From: Orientallactaga sibirica
Taxonomy: Eukaryota; Chordata; Mammalia; Rodentia; Dipodidae
Direction of reading: 5' to 3'
Length of the DNA: 64,000 nucleotides
NCBI GenBank assembly: GCA_036365145.1
Contig: JAEOAD010001365.1
Span: 2,068,501 to 2,132,500, forward strand
Shown here: positions 1-10,118 of the stretch, one piece after another
Layout of the letters: each line of letters begins with the position of its first letter
Numbering within the stretch: the first letter of the stretch is position 1
The notes under the pieces: model-generated
Database searches by the model: none
Told to the model about the DNA's origin: nothing
What the model saw: only the letters and a program-made list of their open reading frames with translations
Position numbers and translations under genes: made by a program

Positions 1-48
1 ACATGAGAGCACCGAGGGCCAGGACAGCCGTGTGGAGGGGAGTGAGGC
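1..48 (-). CDS. NFKBID: NFKBID ankyrin exon copy 1, in frame, cut by window edge
   Basis: Starts after the acceptor TTCCACAG at 49-51 and runs off the left edge. It reads GLTPLHTAVLALGALM in the correct frame because it keeps the CCCC run that has lost two bases in copy 2. This is therefore the apparently functional version. Confidence 0.8.
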
Positions 49-2635
49 CTGTGGAATGGACACAGTGAGGGACCTGCACCCGTGCATGCACCTACCCAGC
101 CTTTCACACCATCCCTGGCCAAGCCCAGCTCACCCTCGAAGTCTCTGGCTTCCAGGTCAACCTGAACACCTGACTTAAACACAGCCTGGGAGGAAGAGAA
201 GGCAGAGGTCTGTGGAAGGGTCTCCCCAGGCCTGCCAGCCCTGGAAGCCACGAACTGGGCAATCAGCCCACCCCAAACACCTCCACTTGCCCACTGGTCA
301 TACCGAAAGGACGCCTGGGAGCCCATAGGTGGCAGCCATGTGCAAGACAGAACGTCCTTGATGGTCCGTGGCATTAGGCTCTGCTCCCAGGTTCAGCAGA
401 TCTTCCACAATCAGTGGCTGGTTGGCAGCAGCTGCCACCAGGAGAGGGGTCTGCAGGTCACAGGAAGATCAGCCTGGGTCCACAGCTCCCAGCCTTCCTC
501 TGAAAACCAGGCACCCAGGCTCCCAGCCCCCTCTGAAAACCAGGCACCCAGGCTTCCAGTGCGCTCTGCCCACAGACCTAGGAGCCCAGGCCTCTCACTA
601 CCCTCCCTCAATGTACATGTGTCTATTTGGTTTTTTTGAGGCAGGGTCTCACTCTAGCTCAGGCTAACCTAGAACTCACTCTGTAGTCTCCAGCTGGCCT
701 TGAACTCACAGGGATCCTCCTGCCTCTGCCTCCTGAGTGCTAGAATTAAAGGTGTGTGCCACCATGCCTGGCCCTATACATTTTTTTCAAAAGGAAGACT
801 AGTTTATTGAGTATACGGCATGAGAGTCATGGGCCGAGCAGTAACTGCAGCACTGCCTATATCCTATGTTCAAAATCCTTGAACTAAAAAAAAATGATGT
901 TTTAAATTAAGTGATGTTTAATTCTCTCAGCCTGCCTATGAAGGAGCTACTATCATGGGAAAAAAGAAAGGCTGGAGAGATGGCTTAGCGGTTAAGGCAT
1001 AAGGATTAAATATATAATCAAGAGCCAAGTTCAGGGTCAGATTTCTTGGATTTTAGCTCCCTCTCCAATACACAAGCTATACAATTTCTGACACCCTGTG
1101 CCTCAGTTTCCTTATCAGTAATAAAGTAATAAATATTCCTCAAAGGGTGTTTGAGTGAATAAAAAAAAAATCCAAGAATCTCTGCCTGACAAATCTAGGC
1201 TAAGATCAGTGATTCACTTGGAATGATCAAGGAGGGCACAGAGAAGCTAGCCTGCTCAAGGTCACATTGTTAGGAAGATGCAAAATCTGTTTGTTTAGTG
1301 CTTCTTGCCACCCCAGTGACCCTATGACACCCTCCCTTACGTAAAGGCCCGTCCCTCCCCCAGCATCCGGCTTACCTGGCTGGTATGATCAGCACCCACA
1401 TGCAGCAGCATGTGCACACAAGCCAGCCTGTCCCGGGCCTGGGCACTGAGCATCTGTGGACAGAGGCTGGGCGGGCACATGAGAGCACCGAGGGCCAGGA
1501 CAGCCGTGTGGAGGAGTGAGGCCTGTGGAATGGACACAGTGAGGGACCTGCACCCGTGCATGCACCTACCCAGCCTTTCACACCATCCCTGGCCAAGCCC
1601 AGCTCACCCTCGAAGTCTCTGGCTTCCAGGTCAACCTGAACACCTGACTTAAACACAGCCTGGGAGGAAGAGAAGGCAGAGGTCTGTGGAAGGGTCTCCC
1701 CAGGCCTGCCAGCCCTGGAAGCCACGAACTGGGCAATCAGCCCACCCCAAACACCTCCACTTGCCCACTGGTCATACCGAAAGGACGCCTGGGAGCCCAT
1801 AGGTGGCAGCCATGTGCAAGACAGAACGTCCTTGATGGTCCGTGGCATTAGGCTCTGCTCCCAGGTTCAGCAGATCTTCCACAATCAGTGGCTGGTTGGC
1901 AGCAGCTGCCACCAGGAGAGGGGTCTGCAGGTCATAGGAAGATCAACCTGGGTCCACAGCTCCCAGCCTCCTCTGAAAACCAGGCACCCAGGCTCCCAGG
2001 CTCCCAGGCCCCCAGCGCCCTCTGCCCACAGACCTAGGAGCCCAGGCCTCTCACTGCCCTCCTCAGGTGCAGGAAGTGGACTGCCAGCTCTCACCTTGCC
2101 CTTATGTTCCCGAATGTCCAGATGGTGGTACATCTGCAGCACCTCTGCAGCTGCGTATGCTGCCCAGCGGAGCCCCCGAGCCACAAACAGGTGCAGGAGC
2201 CTGAAGACAGGTGGGGGCAGCAGTGAGAGGAGCCCCCACCCCAACCGACCTAGAGCCTGCAGGTCACCCAATTCCTTCCTGTACTCACGTGTCTCCCTCC
2301 TCATCCTGGGCTAGTAGCTGTTGGGGCCCCAAAGCCAGTATGTGAGCTCGGGCTGTGTCCAGGGAGGGTCCAGTGGATGGGGGCAACTGTGGGGATCCTG
2401 AGGGGAGCCCTGAAACTCTCCAGGATCCCACCTGTGGCAGGGAACATTCTGCATGGTGACGGGTATCCAGGGGGTCCTGAAGGGTACAGGAGAGGAGAGC
2501 CAGGTGGCTAAGAATCCCTACCATACAAATACACAGACCCTGCTCAAGGAGGCAGGACCAGGAGTCCCATCTGTGCCAAGCAACCTTGAACTTTTAGGCC
2601 TCAGTTTTGCTCATGAGAGAAGGAATGGGATCGAT

Positions 2636-2682
<47 letters not shown>

Positions 2683-4905
2683 TTATTTTGGGGTTTTCAA
2701 GTTAGGGTCTCACTCTAGCCCAGGCTGACCTCCTGGAATTCACTATGTAATCTCAGGGTGGCCTCAAACTCACGGTGATCTTCCTACCTCAGCCTCCCAA
2801 GTGCTGGGATTAAAGGCATGAGCCACCACACCAGGCTCCCCCCACTTTTTTTTATGACAGACAGTGAGAGTAAGTAAGAGAGAGAGAATTCAGGGCTGGA
2901 GAGATGGCTTAGTGGTTAAGGCGTTTGCCTGCAAAGCCAAAGGGCCCAGGTTCGATTCCCCAGGACCCATGTAAGCCAGATTCACAAGGAGCACATGCAT
3001 CTGGAGTTCATTTGCAGTGGTGTGCCCATTCTCTGTGTCTGTCTCTCTTCTCTCCATCTCTGTCTCTCTGCTTGCAAACAAGTAAATAAGTAAAAAAAGA
3101 GAGAGAATTGGCATGCCAGGGTGTCCAGCCACTGTTATCAAACAACTCTGAACACATGCGCCACCTTTTGCACATGTGCGACCTTGAGCATGAGTTATCT
3201 TGTGTGCCTGGCTTATGTGGGATCTGGGGAATAGAAAATGGGTCCTTGGGCTTCACAGGCAAGCACCTTAACCACTAAGCCATCTCTCTAGCTCCTTTTT
3301 TTGTTTTTGTCTTTTATGACCAAGTCACACTGAAGCCCAGGTTAGCCTCAAACTTGCAGCAATCCTCCTGCTTCAGCATTCTGAATACTTTTACAGGCAT
3401 GTACCGCCATGCCAGCTTCCTTTTGGTCTTGTCTGCCTTGCTATATAGCCCTCTTGTTTCTGCCTCCCAAATGCTAGGTCTCCAGGTAAGTCACCACTCT
3501 TGGTTGAGGACGAGATTTTAAACCAGCCCCTGACACCACACAGTACTGCATGAGTGCAATTGAGAATTCCACCCCCCACCCCACATGGTACTGCAAATTG
3601 AACTTAAGGCCCTCTGCATGCTAGGCAAGTGCTCTATTACTTCACTATATCCCCAGCCTGTTTTATTTTCTACTCTTGAGACACTACATAAGCTAGGCTG
3701 GCCTTGAACTCTCAATCATCCTGTATCAGCTTTTTCTTTTTTTTCTTCAAATTTTATTATTATTTTATTTATTTTTGGAGAGAGACACAGAAACAGAGAG
3801 GAAGACAGATAGAGAAGGGCGTGCCAGCAGTCTCTCAGCTGCTGTGAACAAAATCCAGATGCGTGCACCCCCTTGTGGTCAAGTGCGGCATTGCGCCCTT
3901 GCGTCACTTTGCATCTGGCTAAACGTGGGACCTGGAGATTGGAACTGCTGGAGATTGGAACCAGCGTTCTTAGGCTTAGCCGGGCAGGCGCCTTAACGGC
4001 TAAGCCATCTCTCCAGCCCTTCCAGCTTTTTCTTTTGAGTCAGGTTCTCACTTGTGTCCAGGCTGGTCCTGAACTCACTCTGTAGCCCTGGCAAGTTCTG
4101 TCAATCCTCTTGTTTCAGCCCCCCTAAACAACCCAGGCCTGCACCAACAAGCCCAACATAACTGAGAAATGTGAGGGCCCTTCAGAGGCTGTCTCCACTC
4201 TAGCTTACCTCCATCCCCAGAGGAAATGGGCTGGGCCGCCCTGGGTCCGGAAGTGGGTAGAAATCAGGGCTCAGGAAGCTCTCAGCAGCAGGAGCAGGGA
4301 AGGGGCAGGGACTCTCCGAGTAGATGGCATGTGTGTTGGGGTCCCAGTCTGGAAAGCTCGTGGGGGGAGCCAGGTTGCCAAGTCCAGACCCGACAGTCTC
4401 CTGGAGGGCCGGGAAGTGAGTATGGCCTGAAAATGAGAGGAGAGGCAGGGGGAGGTCTGGTTACCAGAGCCAGGGAAGTCACTGCCTGGGCTACAGGACC
4501 CCCCGAGTCTCCCAAAGTCCCAACTGCTGGGAATTCTGAGACTCTAAGGTTATGGGATCTTACAATCCTGGGAAATCAAGAGTTTGAGCCAGGTGGGTGT
4601 GGTGGCACATGCCTTTAATCCCAGCATTCAGGAGGCAGTGGTAGGAGGATCACTGTAAGTTCAAGGCCACCCTAAAACTACACAATGAATTCCAGGTCAG
4701 CCTGGGTGGGCTAGAGTGAGACCCTACCTCGACAAAACAAACAAAAAAAAGTAAAAAGAAAAGAGAGAGAGAGAGTTTGGATGCCTGGACTTTTGGGATA
4801 CCAAGGAAGTTGGATCTCCACATATGGCTCCCCAAAAGGCTGGGCACTTGAAGTGTAGAGATTACTGGGCTCCAGAGAATTTAAGGTTCAGGATTTGAGG
4901 TTTTT

Positions 4906-4939
<34 letters not shown>

Positions 4940-5614
4940 GTAGGGTCTCACTCTGGCTCAGGCTGACCTGGAATTCACTTTGTAATCTCAGGGTGGCCTC
5001 GAACTCTGGCGATCCTCCTACCTCTGCCTCCCGAGTGCTAGGATTAAAGGCGTGCGCCACCACGCCCGGCTGCTTTTGTTTTTAAGAAAGTCTCACTATA
5101 TAGTTTCTTTTTATGGCCTGGAACTCACTAGGTAAACCAGGCTGGTTTCAAACCCTCAGCAATCCTCCCGTCTCAGCCTCCAGGGTGCTAGGAACACAGG
5201 CACGTGCCATCATGCCTTGTTCTACACCGTTCTGGGAGTTGGGGATTTTTGAGGGTCTAAGAGAAGCTAACAGAATCTGGTAAATTTGCGGACTTACCTG
5301 CCTCTGCCTCAGTCACTGATGGGGTCAGGGGCTGGGCCAGTGGAGGGGAGAAATGCCCCTGTAGGTTAAGGAAAATGTAAAGGTGAATTTATATGCATGC
5401 ATCAAATTCCTGGGCATCTGCTCCCTACCTATAGTGCAGAGGACTGAGGTACACAGCCCTCATCTCCAGGAAGGTACTGGGAGCTGTCCTATCCAGGGCT
5501 TCCCAGGACTCACCGGTACCCCACTAGCGTCAGGCTGCTGCTGGCGGCGCCTCTGTTCTTCTAGAAGCTTCTTTACTGTCTGTGTCGGACAGTGGCTGCG
5601 CTCACTGCGGCTCA
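1..5614 (-). CDS. NFKBID: NFKBID (IkBNS), nuclear IkB-family ankyrin protein, 3' part outside window
   Basis: Minus-strand exons with consistent phases: 5514-5614, 5298-5358, 4209-4426, 2289-2476, 2095-2200, 1778-1924, 1608-1659 and 1376-1522, followed by second copies of the last three at 304-450, 134-185 and 1-48. Every junction has GT-AG ends. The protein has an N-terminal region, then the segment ARAHILALGPQQLLAQ and ankyrin repeats (LLHLFVARGLRWAAYAAAEV, TPLLVAAAANQPLIVEDLL, DLEARDFEG), a clear match to NFKBID. The short-form start is the ATG at the 3' end of exon 4209-4426 (ME|DPLDTR). Known role: an atypical nuclear IkB that binds p50 and tunes NF-kB targets. The remaining ankyrin repeats and C-terminus lie left of position 1. 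Oddities: the exon duplication and a 2-bp frameshift, described separately. Confidence 0.93.
134..185 (-). CDS. NFKBID: NFKBID small ankyrin exon, duplicate copy 1
   Basis: 52-nt exon encoding AVFKSGVQVDLEARDFE, with intact splice sites; copy of 1608-1659. Confidence 0.8.
304..450 (-). CDS. NFKBID: NFKBID ankyrin exon, duplicate copy 1
   Basis: Same 147-nt exon as 1778-1924, base for base, with the same acceptor and donor. It lies downstream of the first set in gene direction, so a transcript using both sets would contain the same ankyrin block twice. Confidence 0.8.
612..1340. repeat. Intronic repeats between the NFKBID duplicates
   Basis: Minus-strand B1-like SINE at about 630-775; a plus-strand B2-like head fragment at 970-1005 (GGCTGGAGAGATGGCTTAGC); then two MIR-like pieces: 1060-1150 (GTGCCTCAGTTTCC core) and about 1235-1290 (AAGGTCACA core). 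No exon seen. Confidence 0.6.
1376..1522 (-). pseudogene. NFKBID: NFKBID ankyrin exon copy 2 with 2-bp deletion and frameshift
   Basis: The exon has a good acceptor (TTCCACAG) and donor (AGCCAG|GTAAGC) but is 147 nt, where 149 nt is needed to keep frame. The bases after the acceptor read GCCTCACTCCTCCACACG; the partner copy at 1-48 reads GCCTCACTCCCCTCCACACG, which restores LTPLHTAVLALGALM. Without the two bases, translation shifts and meets TGA inside the exon. Downstream the correct frame would give SAQARDRLACVHMLLHVGAD and HTSQ, so the exon is otherwise well preserved. Possible causes: a real mutation in one copy of a duplication, a heterozygous allele, or a base-call or assembly error. 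Confidence 0.75.
1608..1659 (-). CDS. NFKBID: NFKBID small ankyrin exon, duplicate copy 2
   Basis: 52 nt encoding AVFKSGVQVDLEARDFE plus the first base of a glycine codon; acceptor TCCCAG, donor GAGG|GTGAGC. Second copy at 134-185. Confidence 0.9.
1778..1924 (-). CDS. NFKBID: NFKBID ankyrin exon, duplicate copy 2
   Basis: 147 nt, acceptor CCTGCAG, donor TTTCG|GTATGA. Encodes TPLLVAAAANQPLIVEDLLN, then LGAEPNATDHQGRSVLHMAA and TYGLPGVLS. Identical in sequence to the exon at 304-450, so this exon exists twice. Confidence 0.92.
2095..2200 (-). CDS. NFKBID: NFKBID exon, first ankyrin repeat
   Basis: 106 nt, acceptor TCTTCAG, donor GGCAAG|GTGAGA. Encodes LLHLFVARGLRWAAYAAAEV followed by LQMYHHLDIREHKGK. 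The LLHLFVARG part is the ankyrin helix motif. Confidence 0.92.
2289..2476 (-). CDS. NFKBID: NFKBID exon, N-terminal part
   Basis: 188 nt, acceptor CCTTCAG, donor GACAC|GTGAGT. Encodes DPLDTRHHAECSLPQVGSWR through ARAHILALGPQQLLAQ and DEEGDT, directly before the first ankyrin repeat. The sequence is close to mouse and human NFKBID, with a few substitutions (for example HHAEC). Confidence 0.9.
2477..4208. repeat. NFKBID intron filled with SINEs
   Basis: (TTTA)n at about 2632-2684; B1-like minus 2690-2837; B2-like plus 2895-3095; B2-like minus 3100-3297; old B1-like minus 3300-3415; B2-like minus, long variant 3765-4018 with a doubled B-box region (GGAGATTGG at 3934 and 3950); old B1-like minus 4025-4150. 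The interval 3416-3760 holds another degraded SINE-like tract (repeated CCAGGCTGGCCTTGAACTC type motifs). Confidence 0.7.
4209..4426 (-). CDS. NFKBID: NFKBID exon with probable short-isoform start codon
   Basis: 218 nt between acceptor TTTTCAG and donor GGAG|GTAAGC. The frame is open throughout (…FPDWDPNTHAIYSESPCPF… then …PSPFPLGME). Its last two codons, ATG GAG, followed by the next exon's GAC CCC CTG, give MEDPLDTR, which matches the start of the familiar short NFKBID protein. Acidic and proline-rich, with no fold recognised. Confidence 0.8.
4427..5297. repeat. NFKBID intron with three B1-like SINEs
   Basis: B1-like plus at 4590-4745; a well-preserved B1-like minus with a long T-run at 4900-5072; an older B1-like minus at 5080-5220. 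The rest shows no gene. Confidence 0.7.
5298..5358 (-). CDS. NFKBID: NFKBID exon (GHFSPPLAQPL...)
   Basis: 61 nt between the acceptor CCTACAG and donor GCAG|GTAAGT. It reads GHFSPPLAQPLTPSVTEAEA and ends one base into a glycine codon, completed by the next exon. Proline- and serine-rich, no domain recognised. Confidence 0.72.
5514..5614 (-). CDS. NFKBID: NFKBID upstream exon with LLEEQRRRQQQ motif
   Basis: Acceptor CACACAG at the 5' side and donor CCG|GTGAGT. The 101-nt exon starts with the last two bases of a codon and reads SRSERSHCPTQTVKKLLEEQ followed by RRRQQQPDASGVP. The basic, leucine-containing stretch resembles short co-activator-binding peptides in the N-termini of nuclear IkB proteins (inference). 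No ATG is seen in frame here, so it is either part of a longer isoform or 5' UTR of the short one. The phase matches the next exon exactly, which favours coding. Confidence 0.7.
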
Positions 5615-5879
5615 CTGTGTGGGGGGAAGAGGGAAGGAAGTCGTCAGGAGTCTTTAAGTCACTCAAATGCACCCTCGGCCGTGGCAGGGGGTAGGGCTAG
5701 TGGATGTGGGCACCCTCTTTGTCCTTCCACGTGGAAAAACTGGCACATTGACGCTGCCTGAGAACCGCAACTCCAATAGAAAATGTTGAGTGAAGGGCCC
5801 GCCTCCCCCATTTCCTTCCCTTGCTTTTCATCCGACCCAACTTTCCACCAGCGTGGTGGAAACTGAGGAAGGGGGAGGG

Positions 5880-6345
5880 GAGCGCCCATCTGCAGCATCC
5901 CTTCCACTTCCGTTAAAAAAAAAAAAATCCCACCCAGGGTTCCTGGTTTTGAGGCTTAGGGTGGGAGGTAAGGAAGAGGTCACCAGGCACCACTTTCTAG
6001 AACTGCAAAACCAGTTCCCCAAATTTCTAGGCTGTAAACCAGTAGTGTTGGTGTAGACAGGGAGGTGTAGACAGAAGGGTCATGAACAGAAGGCCACTGT
6101 TCTCGGCTACTCACGTCTACATTGTGAGTTCGAGGCCAGTCTGGGCTACATGAAGACCCTGTGACAAAACAACAGCCACCAGCGCCAAATATTTCTCTTC
6201 TCTAGACTAGAGACTGACCTAGGCCAGGTTGTGGGGGTGGGTGGAGGTGCGGGGGTGACTCAGTGGCAGAGTGCTTGCCCAGCACGTGGAAGCCCCAGGG
6301 TTCGATCTCCAGCACCAGGAGATAAAAAAATAAAGATGACCTACT
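5880..6345. repeat. NFKBID 5' intron; ID-type SINE at 6240-6330
   Basis: 6240-6330 reads GGGGGTGACTCAGTGGCAGA, then AGTGCTTGCC and GGGTTCGATCTCC followed by an A-rich tail. This has A-box and B-box structure of the tRNA-derived rodent ID family, plus strand. 6100-6175 has a short B1 3'-end-like fragment. Confidence 0.55.
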
Positions 6346-6666
6346 ATGTTTTCCTAGGGAAACCAGCCCTCCAAATGCCTTCGAAGCCTCCCCTGGAGTA
6401 GCTCCTGAGACCCTGAGGTCCAGAGCCCCTATCCTCACTCTGCAGACTCCAGGGGCGCAGGGCCCAGCCCTCCCGGAGCCCAGCGTGCCCTCATCCAGGA
6501 CCCAGGGGTCCGGGGCGCAGCCTCCTTCCCACCACCCAGGAAGATCAGCTCCTCAGCTCTCAGCCCTCCGAGCCGGTCGCGGCGAGGGGAGGGTTGAGGC
6601 CGCCCGGGGAGGGGCAGGGGGCGGTGGGGGAGCAGCGACTCGGAAACAGACGCGGACGAGACGCGC

Positions 6667-6674
6667 TGACGTCA
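6667..6674. promoter_or_regulatory. Perfect CRE palindrome TGACGTCA
   Basis: TGACGTCA inside the CpG island, a full CREB/ATF site. Function is inferred from consensus and position only. Confidence 0.5.
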
Positions 6675-6782
6675 CGGCGCTCGCGCACGTAAGGGAACCT
6701 TCCACCTCCCCCGCCCCCCGTTCCGCTTCTGCATCGCGCCGCAGGTGGACGGCGGGGGGCGGCGGCCGAGCGTGGCGCTCGT

Positions 6783-6828
6783 GGAATCCCCGCGCGTGGG
6801 GAATTCCTGCTCAGCCCTGGGAAATCCC
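6783..6828. promoter_or_regulatory. Cluster of NF-kB consensus sites
   Basis: GGGGAATTCC at 6798-6807 and GGGAAATCCC at 6819-6828 both fit GGGRNWYYCC completely; GGGGATTCC on the minus strand at 6783-6791 is a near match. Three sites within 46 bp in the NFKBID CpG island suit the known induction of NFKBID by NF-kB. Confidence 0.55.
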
Positions 6829-7200
6829 GGCGAGCCAGGCAGGTCACGGCCAAGGTGGACCCCTGGCCTTCCGAACCGAGCCCCGGGGGCCACTACGACC
6901 ACACCTCCAAGGACGCAAATGTGACAGCCCCCTTTTAGGGTGAAGACTCGGGGTCACCCCCTCCAACCATAAGACCCCGGGTCTGGCCTACCACCCTCCC
7001 TTGCACCCCCACGCCCAAGACTCTGGGTCGCCCACTCCCCAGCGCCCCCAGGACTCGAGAGCCCGGACTCCCAGCCGCCCCCTCCACGCCGCGGGTCGCC
7101 GCACGCAGGGCCCAGCCTAATACTCAGCTGACCCCCGCGCTTGATCCGCCTGCCCCAGCCTGGCGCGCCCTTCCTCGAGGGCCGCTGTGCCTCGGTTTAC

Positions 7201-7330
7201 CTCGCGGGTTCCGGGGCGCGGACGACGGGCCCCCAGGGCCGCGGCCTCGGCGCTGCGCCAGCCTCGCTGCTTCCCCCGCGCGGAGCCGCCGCCGGGTGCC
7301 CGATCTCAACCCGGGCTCCCCCGCGAGTTT
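7201..7330 (-). other. NFKBID: Possible NFKBID first (non-coding) exon
   Basis: On the minus strand, CCCGCGAG|GTAAAC gives a donor with exon end at 7201. Upstream is a TTTAAAA motif at about 7328-7336. No ATG in the required phase is present, so if spliced to 5614 it would be 5' UTR. The 5' limit is a guess. Confidence 0.35.
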
Positions 7331-7344
7331 TTAAACTGAGGCTC

Positions 7345-8047
7345 TGACGCCGCCCAGCTCTGGGTAGAGCCCCGCCCATGGGCCTGGGAGTCCCCCCGCG
7401 GCACGCTCCAGCGAGCTTAGCTCTGAACCGGGCAGGCTGACTTTGGAGAGTTACCCCCCACCCCCGGGGCCCCCGTCTTTGTTCTGAAGGATCCAATGAG
7501 TCCTGCCTCCGAAACACAATGGGGGACATTGGACACCTGGAATTCTGAGTCTGTGCCCAAGGGGATGCCTTCACTTGGGCCTGAGATGGGCAGAACAGTA
7601 TTACTGCCCCCTGGCAGAGCAGGGTCCGCAAGCCTGAACCCATGTCCTGGAAAGGTCCCTAGACATGGTAATACATATGTTTGCAAATCTCTTTTCTACA
7701 TGGCCTTTTCCTTTCTCAGATGTTAAGCTCCGTTTATTCATATCATATCATTTTTTTTCTGCATGTGTATGTATGTGTGTATGGTATATATGCACATATA
7801 TGTATATGATCGAGGAAGCCAAAGGTTGAATATCTTTCTCAGTTGTGCTCCGACTTGTTTTTTTCTTTAAATATTTTATTTAGCTGGGAGTGGTGATGCA
7901 TGACTTTAATCCTAGCACTCAGGAGGCAGAGGTAGGAGGAACACAGTAAGTTCAAGGCCAACCTGAGACTACATAGTGAATTCCAGGTCAGCCTGGGCTA
8001 GAGTGAGACCCCCCACCTCAAAAAAAAAAGCCAAAAAAACCCCACAT

Positions 8048-8086
<39 letters not shown>

Positions 8087-10071
8087 TGAGAGAATAAGTG
8101 GGAGCGCCAGTGCCTCTGTAAAAATTTCAGATGCATACACCACTTTGTACATCTGGCTTTGCATGGATACTGTGGAATTGAATCTGGGCAGTTGGGCTTT
8201 GCAAACAAGTGCCTTTAATTGCTAAGCCATCTCTCCAGTCCCTTCAACTTGTTTTCTGAATCTTAAGCTCACCAATTCGGCTAGACTGGTCAGCAAGCTT
8301 CAGAGATATTCCTGTCTTCACTGTCCCACTGTGCATTTACCTGGCTTTCTCTCTTTTTTCTTTTCTTTTTTTTTTCTAGTTAGGCTCTCACTCTAGCCCA
8401 GGCTGACCTGGAGCTCACTCTATAATTCCAGGCTGGCCTCAAACTCAGGGTGATCCTCCTACCTCTGTCTCCCAAGTGCTGAGATTAAAGGTGTGCGCCA
8501 CCACACCTCACACCTGGCTTTTATGTGGGTACTGGGGATCTGAACTCAGATCCTCATGCCTGTGTAGCAAGTACTTTAGCCACTAAACCATCTCCCCAGC
8601 CCTTTTTTTACTTTTTTTGAGACAGAGTCTGATGGAGCCCAGGCTGGTCTTGAACTCTAGGTAGCAGAAGATGACCTTAACTTCCACCTCCCAAAAGCTT
8701 GGATTACAAGTTTGGAAACCCCCAGCTCTCAATATGTTTTGTGTTTTATTTTGTTTGGGTTTTTAAATATTTATTTATCTATTTATTTTCATCACTAGTT
8801 GGCTGGTACTGCCTGTGTAGCCCAGGCTGGCCGCAAACTCATTGCAGTTCTCCTCCTTTGGCTTCCCTCGCTGCAATTATGGGCCTGCACCACACACCCA
8901 TCTCATTTCTTCATCATCGCAAAAGCTCGGTGACCACAGGGGAGACAGTTGGCTAGGTTCTTTGGGTAGAGAGCTATGAACTAAGCAGGCAGGAATTCCC
9001 AGCCCACTAGCACACTGACATTACAGGGAGGTCATTCTCAGTTCCCACTTGGTGACCTTCCTCAGCACTTACGTGCTGACCAACATTTCTCCCCTAATTT
9101 TTTTTTTTTTGAGTTTTCATTTACTATTTATTTGTAAGCAGAGAGACAGAGAGAGAATGGGCCTCTTGCCACTGCAAATGAACTCCAGACACTTTGTGCT
9201 TCTGGCTTTACGTGGGCTGTAAGACTTTGCAAGCAAGCCCTTTAACCATTGAGCAGTCATCTTTCCAGCCCCTGATTTTTGTTAAGACAGGGTCTTGTGT
9301 AGCCCAAGCTGGCCTTGAACTCCTTAGGTAACTGAGGGTGATCTTGAAGTCTTGATCCACCTGCTTCTATCTCCGCAGTGCTGGAATTACTGGCCACCAC
9401 ACCCAGTTTTTCAGTGTTGGGCATTGACCCGGGGGTTTCTTGCATGCAAGACAAGAAATCTACCGACTAAGCGACCTCCCTGCTATCCCTCGCCCTCTCT
9501 ACTTTCGACCCTGCACACCGCCTTAGCTCTCCTTCTCTCAGCTTCCCTCTCTTCTCCCATTGTGGCATGGGGGAGGGAGGATAGAGTGGGGTGCCCTCTA
9601 TGTACTTCCTTAGTGATCTCATCCCGTCTGGTCCTGTGGCCCAGAATGCCATCCTTAAGCCACAGTCCCTGAATTTACATCTCAGGACCAGACTAACCCC
9701 TGAACTCATCCATGCAATGTGGGGCATCTCCACAGGGAGATCTGCCGGGCATTTCCACCTCAGTGGGTCCCAAGCTCGGTGTTCTTCCCTCCTGGAGCCA
9801 GCTTCTGTCAGCTCTGTCAACCCACATTCCATCCTTCTAGATGCTTAGGCAAGAGTCACCCAGAGTCCCTCTCTCAAACACACCCACACTGCCCCCATCC
9901 AACACGTTGGCTCTACTTCTGAACTATTTGTAGACTCTCCCTAGTTGCTACACCCTGATCCACCAGTCACTCCCACCTGAACAGCCACAGGAGCCTTCCT
10001 GGGTTCTCCAACCTACCCCCTCCAAATTTGTTCTTCAAGGGCAGTCACAAGGACAGCCCCCCCTCCGCGCG

Positions 10072-10073
<2 letters not shown>
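7345..10073. repeat. NFKBID-HCST divergent intergenic region
   Basis: B1-like plus 7882-8035; (TTTA)n 8046-8086 with B2-like minus to 8245; B1-like minus 8355-8520; older B1 fragments near 8600-8700, 8800-8910 and 9280-9410; B2-like minus 9110-9275. 9440-10073 shows no repeat I recognise and no gene; it is upstream sequence of HCST. Confidence 0.6.

Positions 10074-10110
<37 letters not shown>
10074..10110. repeat. (CA)n microsatellite upstream of HCST
   Basis: Uninterrupted CA repeat, ending next to AGGAAGTAGG about 120 bp before the HCST start codon. Confidence 0.95.
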
Positions 10111-10112
<2 letters not shown>

Positions 10113-10118
10113 AAGTAG
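10109..10118 (+). promoter_or_regulatory. HCST: Candidate ETS/PU.1 site in HCST promoter
   Basis: AGGAAGTAGG lies about 110-120 bp upstream of the HCST ATG. An ETS site is plausible for a gene expressed in NK, T and myeloid cells, but this is a consensus match only. Confidence 0.35.

Larger units (their letters stand above)
1..611. repeat. Tandem segmental duplication, copy 1 (extends left of window)
   Basis: Positions 1-611 match 1477-2065 almost base for base (offset 1476, then 1474 after the 2-bp deletion). Differences: the deletion, a few substitutions such as CACAGG against CATAGG and AGCCTGG against AACCTGG, and a changed number of short intronic repeats near 490-570. Homology stops at about 611. 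The intervening 612-1376 is single-copy intron with repeats. Confidence 0.92.
1477..2065. repeat. Tandem segmental duplication, copy 2
   Basis: Partner of 1-611 in the same orientation. It carries NFKBID exons 1778-1924, 1608-1659 and part of 1376-1522. The full duplicated unit must be longer, because copy 1 continues past the window edge. Confidence 0.92.
6540..7340. promoter_or_regulatory. NFKBID: CpG island at the NFKBID 5' end
   Basis: GC-rich stretch with many CG dinucleotides, free of SINEs, the only such region near the three genes. It contains a perfect CRE, perfect NF-kB sites and a usable minus-strand donor at 7201|7200. It lies between the last supported NFKBID exon (5614) and the divergent HCST gene, so it is most simply the NFKBID promoter with first exon or intron. 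The transcription start cannot be fixed from sequence. Confidence 0.7.

Noticed and set aside
7197..7643. 148-codon minus-strand frame reaching the CpG island as NFKBID coding exon
   Set aside because: Its frame does not match the phase needed at exon 5514-5614, and the sequence upstream looks non-coding.
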